Of a stretch of DNA of 64,000 nt, positions 20,949 to 30,430 are shown piece by piece. Source of the DNA: Ischnura elegans (lineage: Eukaryota; Arthropoda; Insecta; Odonata; Coenagrionidae); NCBI RefSeq assembly GCF_921293095.1, contig NC_060249.1, forward strand, positions 86,935,907-86,999,906. Reading direction: 5' to 3'. The notes beneath the pieces are model-generated. The model was not told the DNA's origin and ran no database searches. It worked only from the letters and a program-made list of their open reading frames with translations. The translations under genes were made by a program, and so were the position numbers. Each line of letters begins with the position of its first letter. Within the stretch, counting starts at the first letter, position 1.

Positions 20949-23714
20949 TATCTTGATGTACACTTTTTAGTTAGCGATGCTTATCCTACCTGTTCTCGGT
21001 GGGTCTTTTCCATTTAAAATTTAAAGAGAGATAATGAGAACTAAAGCTAAATTTCGCCCATCTCATATTTTTTATCGAATTTCTTTGCAAGTGTTGACCC
21101 ATTGATTGGAAAAGGGACAGTTGATATTTTGATGTTGTTGTTAGGAGTTAATACTACTTAAATTAATTGAATATTTTCAGATTTATAAAATGACGTTTCG
21201 TGAATTTATTGAAAAACAGAAGTAACAATGAAGTGGCAATAAGGGGCCCCAGTTGTGGAGATTTCTAAAATAACAGTATGCGCACAAAATGCTTAAAAAT
21301 GAGGTTTACTTCACTGCAGTTGTAATCTTCCCGAATGAACGCAGGCCTGTACTTACACACGCTGGTTACAATTGCTTTTTGTTGATTAATATCTTTATCT
21401 GTGGATGTATATATGAGGTTGACTTCGGTAGCAGGAGAGGATGGATATTTTTTTCGGGAAGGGAAAGTTTTTTGGTGGTCAGCCTTATCACCATTAGCGC
21501 CACAGGGGTGCAACATGAGATTTTAGACTATAATAATCTCATCACATATAAAAGATGAGGGAATGTTTTGCGAAAGAACAATGTCCTGAATCTGAAAATG
21601 ATAATTTTTGAGGCGGAAAAGCCGGCAAATTAATCAAAAACCTCAGAGTTTTTTTTTAAAGAAAAAGTGATCATGTGGATATTTAAAATGTTTGTAATTT
21701 TATATCAAACTCAGTGATGCAAATATTTTCTACAATGAATGGACAATAAGCTCATCACACATAAAAGTCAGGACTACTTTTTTAAAATGTACCTCGCACA
21801 GTGAATCCTAGCTTGCTAGCCTAAATTCAAGTGCCGGTAAATTATGCTTGTCACATATTAAATTCTTCATTTCGTATCAATCGTGGCTTGCCCCAGTGGC
21901 TTACACGTGGTCCTACTTGATGGCTGTGACCATTTCAAAAAATTCACCCCCCCTATTTTTTCATCCCTCAACCGACGAGAAAGACCCGGTAAGGGAATAT
22001 CTAATGGCGTAGCTAGTGGCGGCGTAGCTGGCGGGGGAGACGGAGGAGAAGTATGGCGGGGAGTGGCCGGCTTCGTTGAAGGGAGTCTTATTGTTAGTGG
22101 GAGAGACCACGGAGTGGCCACATTAGGGTTCCAGAGTGAGACCAGCGGAGGTTGCCTCGGGCAGGGCTGGGAACACCCTCCCCAAGCCTACGTGACGGAT
22201 ATCCCAGGGGCCAGGAGGGTATCTGGTGGCAGAATGGGCGTCTTTGTTATTGGCATCATTTGTTAACAAGCCATTCTGGCTCGGAAGGCTGTGTGTCGGA
22301 CTTATGAGGCTCAGCGGGGGACCGGGCGGTGATCTAAGGAAGGATTTTCTGAAGAGCACGGATCTCCACGGGAGGTGAAATCTGGGGAGCGGAACTGTTC
22401 CTTCAAAAGTTATGAAAACTCTCTCAATGGACACCCAATGGCACACGAGAGTGTATACTCGCAAGCAAGATTTTAGCAACCGAGAAATCTCCGATGTATT
22501 CCGCTCGTATTCATATTTGCAATAATAAAAGTTTTCCTCACTGTATGGAAGACGCTGCAAGCAAGAGCGAAACGTATTTGCAGCAGAATTAAGAAAAATC
22601 AGCAAATCTGGAATAGCATCCATATGCATTAATAAATGAAATACGACCATTTTAAAATATTTTATGGGTTATATCAGATTCAACTTGCCGAGTAAATATC
22701 CTTGAATTCTTATTTATTTTACGATTCCTTATTTTTCCTACAACTGTGGTTTCCACGTTGTAATTTTCATGTTAAATTATGAACTTTTGGGCTATGCAGT
22801 CGCGTGAATTCTCGGGTGACCCCAAAGTTTCCCGACCGATGCCGGTCGATTTTTGAAGGGAGACTGTTTTTCAAAAGTTTTTATTTAACATCACCTGCAG
22901 TTTCGTGATTCGTCTTAGATCATTTTCCTCACTAGTCAAAATCAAATTTAACGTTGTAAAACTGAGTGAGAGAATGGAGTAAGCAAACTTCAGCATGTAG
23001 AGTTACGGAAAAAATTTCATATTATTATCCTGTGAATCAGTATTGAATGATGGCAGGTGCGAAACAACAATTGACAATGTAATATTCACAGCAGAAGTTA
23101 TATACTAATATTTTGTCTTGAACTTTGCGATAACGGACTAATTCTCTGAGAATGTACCACGTTTTTTATAGCCCTACTCTACTTTTTCCTATTTACATAA
23201 GTTACCAACTAGAGATTTATATTTTCAAAACTTCGCATAGTAATATCACCACGGGATGTTTCAGCTCCTTTATACCTTTGGAGAACCATCCGATTTCCTC
23301 GCGTCGACCCCTCAAATCTGCTCCCTCGCTAACGAAAAAAATTATATGGCAAGAGCAGAGATTCAGACCAAACCAAGACCACTCCTCAGGGACCCCTTCC
23401 CCCGTATATACCCCCCTATCCCCACTAATCGCTTCATGCATCCCTGTTTTTCTCCTCAACTGGTATCTTTTTTCTCGACCAATCTATTCACCCCCACACC
23501 CTCTTTCCCACCCCCTAGCACTCACTTCCAATTCCCGTAATTTCCCGGCCTTTCTCGAAGCAATCTGCTTTTCGTCTCTCTCCGACCAACCCCGCAGCGA
23601 ACCACCGCCCACCGCGAGTGCAACCGGCGCGGCGGGGAGGCGAGCGGCGCCCGAGGGGGCTGAAGGGGTCGGAGTAGGCTGGTGGGCGGATGGATGGGCA
23701 ATTAGGGTTTGCAT
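20949..23714. other. No gene recognised; two GC-rich patches
   Basis: GC-rich or purine/pyrimidine-skewed patches at 21980-22400 and 23380-23700 hold long overlapping open frames on both strands. These are low-complexity (proline/serine/glycine-rich), mutually antisense and motif-free, so I do not call genes. Confidence 0.5.
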
Positions 23715-24726
23715 GAAGATGGGTCATTCCCCATCGGATGTTCCGGGGCGTGATTGCACACAGTTGTTTTTCCGGTGATGAAGACGATGATAATGATGAT
23801 CATCCACGCACACGTACGCAAATGAAGTGGAGGGAAAAGTGAACGGAAGGAAGGAAGGAGAATTGGAATAATGGGTCAGATCATTTCATTCTGTGGCCTT
23901 AATTTCAATGTATCTCTAAGAGTAACCAACCATTCGCAACAACATCTCATCACCCGCTTTTACTAATAGAATTTGATTGAAAGAGGTGCTCGCATCAACC
24001 TCTTCCTGTTAACCACCTTGAAAATATTTAATATAATGTTCGCCTCCACTTAAATAAACGATATAATTCGCGTTTATATGACTCATATGTATAATATCTT
24101 TCAAGCCGCCTCGAAAATATTTAGATAAATATGATATTCTGCTCAAATTAACAATTTTTGACGCTACATTGTGATAAACAAGTACCGAAAGAGAGCAAAA
24201 ACGTCATTTATTGCATCTGGATTAACAGAAAATTTCTCACATATTCTGGATATTTTGTATCGAATGAACAATCTCGTCATGGCTTAAAGGCTAAGTTCAT
24301 AAATTTTGTCGTTGATTCCACAGTAAAAATACGCAGACGCGTTAAAATAGAAATAAAAACTGTTTTTTATGTGTTTCTACTGTGTTTTACGTACCTATTT
24401 TGTGGCTGGAAGTAGGAGTTGTCCCAAGATGGGTCATTCTCCATCGGATGCTCTGGGACGTAATTGCTCGCAGTTGTTTTTCCGGTGATGATCATCTATG
24501 CACACGTACGTATATAAAGTGGAGGAAAAAATGGAGGAAAGGAAGGAGAATGGGAATAGTGGGTTGGATCGTTTCACTCTGTTGCCTTAATTTATATATA
24601 TATATAAGAGGAGTGACCAACTATTCACCAAAACATCCCGCCAACCGCTTGACATTGATTAAAGATTCTTCGTTGACGCTTTCGCGGGACATAACAGATG
24701 TTTTGACGTTCTATTTTTATAGTGTG

Positions 24727-24884
24727 CCCCGCGTTCTTATTCGGTTTGTTGCCTGAAGTTTCGTTGCCGTTACTGGTAACTTTTTCGTAGGTAGTCCCTA
24801 AGATAATCCCCAAGGAATTCCTTCAGAAAAAGTGACCAGTAACGGCACGAAATGTCGGGCAACGAACCGCGGGTAAGCACGCGG
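24727..24884. repeat. Hairpin with CGAAATGTCGGG-type arm
   Basis: The left arm (24727-24786) contains TTTGTTGCCTGAAGTTTCGT and pairs with the right arm (24826-24884), which contains CACGAAATGTCGGGCAACGA. There are scattered mismatches and a ~40-bp loop. The CGAAAYGTCGGG block also occurs at 25276-25290 and in degenerate form near 35001. Confidence 0.75.
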
Positions 24885-25007
24885 AACCTACCCGAAATAA
24901 CATCTTCCACAGCTTTCATGGAAATATTTTTAATAGTTACTTATTAAAGTATACCGGGACTAGCCACGGTGATAACGTTTTACGAAGTCACCCGCAATGC
25001 ACAAATA

Positions 25008-25169
25008 GTGCGAAAAATCCACAGAGGAAAAATCATTCGCACAAAGTTTCCACAGGGGAGAATGACGCCTCGGTAGCTTAACTGGCTAAAGCACTCGGCC
25101 GGAAATCGAGGGATCCGGGTTCGGATCCCGGTCAAGGCGAATGATTTTTCCTCTGTGGATTTTTCGCAC
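25008..25169. repeat. Perfect 33-bp inverted repeat enclosing a tRNA-like sequence
   Basis: Bases 25008-25040 (GTGCGAAAAATCCACAGAGG..ATTCGC) are exactly complementary to 25137-25169. The tRNA-like sequence at 25067-25139 lies in the loop, and its 3' acceptor end overlaps the right arm. No target duplication was evident. Confidence 0.85.
25067..25139 (+). tRNA. tRNA-like sequence (anticodon loop GGA), probably SINE- or element-derived
   Basis: A full cloverleaf can be drawn: acceptor GCCTCGG/TCAAGGC with one mismatch; D stem GCTT/AAGC; anticodon stem CTCGG/TCGAG with loop CCGGAAA; T stem CCGGG/CCCGG with loop TTCGGAT. The A box TAGCTTAACTGG and B box GGTTCGGATCC are close to Pol III consensus, and TTTTT follows soon after. 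Position 33 is C rather than the nearly invariant T. GGA would indicate serine, yet the long variable arm of serine tRNAs is missing. These faults and its place in a hairpin argue for a pseudo-tRNA or SINE head rather than a working tRNA gene. Confidence 0.6.
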
Positions 25170-25199
25170 TAGTTACTTCCTTGTTCTACTCCTGTAAAC

Positions 25200-25345
25200 T
25201 TTCAGTTCATCCTCAGGGGATCTTCTGAATTTGATCTTTCGGAAGATCCCCTGAGGATGAACAGAAAGTCGCTACTCGAAACGTCGGGAGACATGCAGAA
25301 CATTAACTGGTGCAAAACCCGAGAAACATTTCAGCACCTCAAAGA
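25200..25345 (+). repeat. Half-truncated hairpin, relative of 34875-35066
   Basis: TTCATCCTCAGGGGATCTTC (from 25205) pairs with GAAGATCCCCTGAGGATGAA. The right side then continues as CGCTACTCGAAACGTCGGGA, GACATG, AAAACCCGAGAAACATTTC. The same order fills the full-length hairpin at 34875-35066. Here the left arm stops after ~28 bp. Confidence 0.8.
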
Positions 25346-26530
25346 TATTAGGAAAAATTCAATATTCCACCCAAATGAACAATTTCTGACCTTTCATTGC
25401 TATAAAATGAGCAAACACGTTCTTACTTAGAAATGGATTCATTGGCGTTTTGTCACTTTTTCGGGACATTTCGTATTTACTGAATGATCTCCTCGTGAAA
25501 ATATTATTAAGGTTTTCGTTCATAGTGTTTTTAGCTGACTCCGAAAAGAAAATATCCTGGTTCGTGAAAATCCATGTAACAACTGTTTTAATCATGTGTG
25601 TCGAATGTGAAACTTTTACTGACCTATTTTGGGGTTGGAAGAAGGAGTTCTATTAAGTTGGTCATTACTCAGCGGATACTCTGGAGCGTGATTGCAGAGT
25701 AGTTTCGCCGGTGATGAAGATGACAATGACGATCTTGTACTGCACGGGAGGCTTGGATTATTAGATGGAAAATATCATTCTGTTTCCTTAACTTCAATTT
25801 GTCTTTAGGGGTCACTACAAGTTGAGGATTAGAGGGATGAAGTGTATGGAAGAGAGGGAGAAGGTTTTGAAAGTTGTCATGGATTATTTCACTCTGTTAA
25901 ATTAATGCGAATTTACCTCCAGGGATTAGACCATCAACAACCTTCCACTAGCCACTTGAACTAATCAAATTTGAGTGAAATCTTCAAAGAGGCGCTCCAC
26001 TTTTACCTTATTTTGTGAATCAAGGCGAGAGTACTGATGATATTAGCTTTTTCTAAAATGTGCAAGTGAATATTATCTCATATTAATGTAAAAATCCGTA
26101 AATATTTTTAAATATGCCTGGGTTTCTGGATTTTAAAAAGAATGGAGTTTGTTCATCTTTTCCAACCACCCTTTTTTGGGCTGAAGATTCCGCAATGATT
26201 GTTAGGCAAATATCATAGGTACCGTATGACGATGGAAGAAAAATCCAGTTGCGAGAAAACTGAAGTCAGCTCTCAAATACACAAAAGGATGTAAATGTCA
26301 CAGTCTGCCGACAGACTGGGTTAGTCGACATTAGGATTTAGAAAAGATTAGTGGATAGTTAGGGCATAATTATATTGTTGCCGCAATTCGAGCGGATAGT
26401 ATGATGATCATCTCTGCAGACACCCAGAGGATGAGAAGGAATAAGTGGGTGGATTAGAGTAAGGAGTAATACATGATGGAGTGGGCCATTTCATTTTGTT
26501 TCCCTAAGTCCAATATGTCCCCAGGGGTGA

Positions 26531-26708
26531 CTGTTTTGTGTGTATAAGATAACCATTGATATGCGTATATGATAACCATTATAATATTTAATGGCTACAA
26601 ACAACCACGCAATCAGAACCGCATCTTCCAACAGGAAATAGTCCATCATCATGCAACGCTATAAAGCTAATGTCTCAAGAATGAATTTTACACAGTTGAT
26701 AAATGTAA
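26531..26708 (+). repeat. 178-bp inverted repeat, left copy
   Basis: Identical over all 178 bp to the reverse complement of 27090-27267 as far as I can read. It starts CTGTTTTGTGTGTATAAGAT and ends CACAGTTGATAAATGTAA, and contains two ATAACCATT motifs. It interrupts the local repeat unit between AGGGGTGA and CCACC.TGGTCGCC, a junction that is continuous in the unit at 27360-27385. Confidence 0.9.
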
Positions 26709-27089
26709 TGTCGACCACCTGGTCGCCAAACCGCCCGCTGCCCTCATGAACCAATTAATTTTGATTAAAATATTTCAAAGAGATCCTTCATTTGTATCGC
26801 ATGCTTCAAACCCTTTTCATAGTATATGATAGGAAGTAACGGTCACTCAAATAGACAAAATTATTCTATGTATCAATTTTATAAAGAAAAATAAATAAGC
26901 GAAAATTCGTTTGCTATTTCCATGCATCCGAATATAAAGAAAAAGTTACATCATCTCTCATATTCCGGGTATTTAATAGGTGAAAAATAATACCACCTTT
27001 TCAATTATATAAAGCGAGAATCTTTAGTAAATGCGTCATCTTAAGCGGAAAAGTCCGGATATGGGCTAACCATTAAACAAGCGATTTCT

Positions 27090-27267
27090 TTACATTTATC
27101 AACTGTGTAAAATTCATTCTTGAGACATTAGCTTTATAGCGTTGCATGATGATGGACTATTTCCTGTTGGAAGATGCGGTTCTGATTGCGTGGTTGTTTG
27201 TAGCCATTAAATATTATAATGGTTATCATATACGCATATCAATGGTTATCTTATACACACAAAACAG
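27090..27267 (-). repeat. 178-bp inverted repeat, right copy
   Basis: Exact inverted copy of 26531-26708, separated from it by 381 bp of AT-rich DNA that includes the remainder of the interrupted local unit. The next local unit begins right after it (AAGTGGAAGAAAAGGAG). Confidence 0.9.
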
Positions 27268-27328
27268 ATGGGATGAAACAAAGTGGAAGAAAAGGAGAAT
27301 GGAAATGTAAAAGATGGATCGGATCATT

Positions 27329-27708
27329 TCATTTTGTTACCTTAAATTCAGTATATCTCCAGGGGTGACCACCTAGTCGCCACAAACCCTCGCGACCTTC
27401 TTGAATTAATGTATTTAGATTGAATTCCTTCAACAAGGACTCCAACTGTATTGTATCCAGTAAACAATCTCTAGACTTTTCGGCAGAATGCTGCATTCTA
27501 CCCAAATGTGCTATTATATGCGCGGTATTGCTTTTGAATAGCTTAAAAAAGGAAACAAAGATACCGTATCCACGTAACAGGGCATTGAAAAGGATAAAGT
27601 TATCTTTCAGTTCTTGGATATATAGCGAAAAAGTTTTTGTCAGGCTCATTATTTCAAAATGAAAATCATCAGCCAGGCTGGCTATCATTCCTGATAACGA
27701 CGCGATGT
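27329..27708 (-). CDS. Possible exon of unknown protein
   Basis: On the minus strand a strong acceptor (CTCTTACCCTTCCGCTGCAG) ends at 27709. It is followed by an open frame running from 27706 to a stop at 27329. The product is helical and non-repetitive (ASLADDFHFEIMSLTKTFSL, NFILFNALLRGYG, CLLDTIQLESLLKEFN), unlike most open frames here. I do not recognise a family. The last third overlaps the local duplicated unit, so a true exon probably ends before about 27400, where AAG|GTCGCG could be a donor. Partner exons were not found, so this could be chance. Confidence 0.3.
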
Positions 27709-27715
27709 CTGCAGC

Positions 27716-28672
27716 GGAAGGGTAAGAGCTCAGGCATGGGGAAATATTAGGCGTATATTCTGCCGATATGACTGTCAGCCGTTAAAGCTGTAATGAAAGA
27801 GGTGGAAGAAATTACGTCGGAACTAAACTTTCATTGTCAATCGTTCAACGTATATATCTTTTCACTCATAATGTCTGGTGATATTGTAAAATTTTGGGAT
27901 CATGTATCCGACGCAATTTGAGCACTCGCTTGGGAACTTACGACTTGTGCATACGTTACCAGGGAATAGAACTTATATACGCATTCTATGAAGCGATAGT
28001 TTTATAAGGCATAACTCCCGTAAAAATATTGAAGCTCAATCCTTTTACAATTTGGACATACTTGTTATAATTGTCTGATTATTTTCAAGATTCCTTTGGG
28101 GCATGATTACAATAAAAACATTCAGTAAACTGTATGATTGGCTTTCTGACTAGGTACGTAATAAAAAAAATCTCCAAAGTTATTTTGATATGATTGGAAG
28201 GCTGAAATTATAGCTTTCGTTTTTAAGAGGATTGGATTAACTTTATGGACCTGGTTTCCTCTTCTCGATTCATGCGAAAAACAAGTGAAGAGCGAGCGAG
28301 AGAGATTAAAGGTGGCTGGTGGGGAGGTTACCATTTGATTTGGAGAGGGTTGAAAACGAAAGGAAGAAAGAAGCGCCCCCCGGGATGGAGTGAAATTAGC
28401 CTTGAGGCTTCCTGAGTGGATTCAGGGAGGTCATTTTGTGAATGAGTGGTGATTGGACAAATTCAAACCTCGTTCCCGTTTTTGTGCTGATTGTCTGTCT
28501 TCTGCTCAATTTTCCTTGAGGAAAGAAGGTTATGAAGGCATTGCATAGCAGTATATGTACAGGTATGCTATGCGAAGTCATCCCAACCTAAAGACATCTT
28601 TTTTTGGTATCTTACACGATTTTTCTTAACTTGCTACGTCTGGTTTCATCGATGGATTCTCGAAATTGATTT
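27716..28672. other. No gene recognised
   Basis: AT-rich sequence with a purine-rich patch at 28265-28390 and no supported gene. Confidence 0.5.
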
Positions 28673-28806
28673 CGATACCTCTAGTGCACAAACGCTCAAC
28701 AATCGCCCGCCGAATCAAATCCGTTCATCTAGTAGCCCTTGTAGTATTAGATAAGTTGATTTGATTCGGTTGGGGTTTGTTGAGCGATTTTGCAATGGAG
28801 GTATCG
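28673..28806. mobile_element. Short fold-back MITE, CGATACCTCC family
   Basis: The ends CGATACCT and AGGTATCG are flanked by ATTT on both sides (28669-28672 and 28807-28810), a 4-bp duplication. It keeps the outer arms (ACGCTCAACAATCGCC, CCGAATCAAATC) of the 258-bp copy but lacks its central hairpin. Confidence 0.85.
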
Positions 28807-28810
28807 ATTT

Positions 28811-29084
28811 TTAACCCACTTTCCATGAACTTTCTGACTTGAAAATTTGCACATTTACTTTATTGTGATCAAAATTTAATATTCTACATACCCTTATTTC
28901 AAATTTTGTTCCATTATGCTCTGATTAATAAACTGAATTTCTCGATGGATATATAGCTTAATACGTTCTCTCTAGATGCGTTAGTCATACATTTTTCCAT
29001 AAAAATATTTTTTTAGAGCTTTGTTTTTATCGACTCAAATTAAAAACCCCAAGATCTTAAAAAAAATTAGTTTTATGCTCATTG
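28811..29084. other. No gene recognised
   Basis: AT-rich spacer before the next tandem array. Confidence 0.45.
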
Positions 29085-29460
29085 AAATTCATTTTATGCT
29101 TGAGAAAATTGGTAAAAATAGCTTTACCTGTAAACGATTAATTATTGAAAATGACGGCGTTAGTTATAAATAAAATGAAATACGTATGGAAAAAAAGACG
29201 CATCGAGCGGGGGAAATGTGTTCTTCTAACAATCCATCGCCGACAGTAGACCACTGAGAACTTTTCAGAATTCTAAAAATCAATGCGAAAGTAGGTAATG
29301 ATATAAGAGATATTTGCGAGTTTTATGCATATTTTAATTCATAATAAATGGTTTCGAAACTGTTGAAAAGAGTTATATCTGTAAACCCTTAAACGTTTAA
29401 GATGACCGAAATACAATAGAGGTAATAAGTTTTGAAAAAACAAAACAAATCAAGCGAGAG

Positions 29461-29732
29461 CAGGAGTGTGGCCAGGTTTTTTTAAATCGGGGGTTTACCG
29501 GAGATTACGGGACCCTACTGGGGTGTAGATAATACACCAGGGTAAAAGGGGTCCGGTTGGAAAATTTTGGGAGTTTTCATGTTGAAAATGTGACTTTTTG
29601 GACTCGAAAATAGTATTTTTGTAAGAGTATTCATTCAAATAAAATATTTATAAATTGGATGAAAGGGCCTCTTTTAAAGGCTCAAGGAGGAGGGAAGGTT
29701 GTAATCCGGGAACCTCCGTGGCTACGCCTTTG
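29461..29732. mobile_element. Small hAT-like non-autonomous element
   Basis: The left end CAGGAGTGTGGCCAGG and the inverted right end CAAAGGCGTAGCCACGG resemble degraded hAT-type termini of the CAGTGGCGTAGCC kind. The flanks AGCGAGAG and AGCTGGAG agree at 6 of 8 positions, as for an old 8-bp duplication. The neighbouring repeat unit reads straight across the empty site. Confidence 0.6.
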
Positions 29733-30103
29733 AGCTGGAGTAATGCGTTCTCATAAAAAATGCCAATCAAAAATACTGCCGAGAACCTTTCAGAATTATC
29801 AAAATTAATGCGAAAGGAGGTAATGATGTAGGACATAATGGTGAGCTTTCTGCGCATTTTAATTCATAATGTATGCTTAAGAAAATGCTAAAAATAGTTT
29901 TATCGGCAAACCCATAAATGTAATATTTGAAATTATCTAAAATGTTTTTCTCATGGCAATTCGTGCATAAATCCCTTAAATGTTTAAGATGACAGCGTTA
30001 GTTGTAAAGGAGGTAATGCGTCTTGAGAAAAAGATATCGAGCGTGAGAATTGCGTTCTCCTAGAAATATGGAACGCCAATAATTAAATAGATACCGCTGA
30101 GAG

Positions 30104-30363
30104 CATAGGCGGATTTAAGGGGAGGAGCTGGTACGTACCCCCATGCTTAAAAAATAAACAAGGTTTTAAATTCAGCTGTTATTACGTTCTTTTGTTTTGT
30201 ATATCACTGAGCCTCAATCATTTACTTTAATATTATTAACATTCATATTAAAATAAATAGAATATTTTCTATAGTAATTGCAGTATTTTTTATTTAATCT
30301 CAATTATGAGAAGACCTATCAGACCCTTGTGCCCCCCAGAAAAAACTCCTGAATCCGCCCCTA
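30104..30363. mobile_element. Small hAT-like non-autonomous element
   Basis: The termini CATAGGCGGATTTAAGG and, inverted, TAGGGGCGGATTCAGG surround an AT-rich core with no gene. The flanking 8-mers GCTGAGAG and GATTAGAG agree at 6 of 8. It disrupts the GCTGAGAA.CTTTCA block of the tandem array. Confidence 0.62.
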
Positions 30364-30430
30364 GATTAGAGTCCTTCATAATTCTAAAAATTAGTGCGGA
30401 AGGATAAGGTAATAAATAAATGGTCACGGA

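Larger units (their letters stand above)
23715..27450 (+). repeat. Cluster of diverged local duplications (about five units)
   Basis: Recurrent blocks in the same order are GATGGGTCATTC.CCATCGGATG, GTTGTTTTTCCGGTGATGA, CACACGTACG, AAGTGGAGG..AAA, GGATCATTTCA.TCTGTT.CCTTAA.TTCAAT.TATCTC, AGGGGTGACCA and a final TTGATTGAAA-type block. Units begin near 23715, 24425, 25655, 26385 and 27270. The first two keep most blocks; later ones keep subsets. Spacing varies (~700-1200 bp) because other elements were inserted between or within units. No frame is conserved across units. Confidence 0.7.
29085..30430 (+). repeat. Diverged ~300-bp tandem array interrupted by two insertions
   Basis: Successive units share AATGCGAAAG.AGGTAATGAT, TTTTAATTCATAATA.ATG, GTTTAAGATGAC, GTTAGTT.TAAA, TCGAGCG, GCGTTCTCCTA and CCGCTGAGAAC.TTTCA. 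The array is cut by insertions at 29461-29732 and 30104-30363. Removing both restores unit continuity. No conserved frame. Confidence 0.7.

Noticed and set aside
22123..22650. 175-codon minus-strand frame
   Set aside because: No recognisable motif; half lies in a GC-rich patch and overlaps a 127-codon antisense frame.
23152..23778. 208-codon plus-strand frame
   Set aside because: Runs through CT-rich and GC-rich low-complexity DNA, has antisense frames of similar length and no domain.
25067..25139. Functional serine tRNA gene
   Set aside because: Position 33 is C, the acceptor has a mismatch, the serine-type variable arm is absent and the sequence sits inside a transposon-like hairpin.
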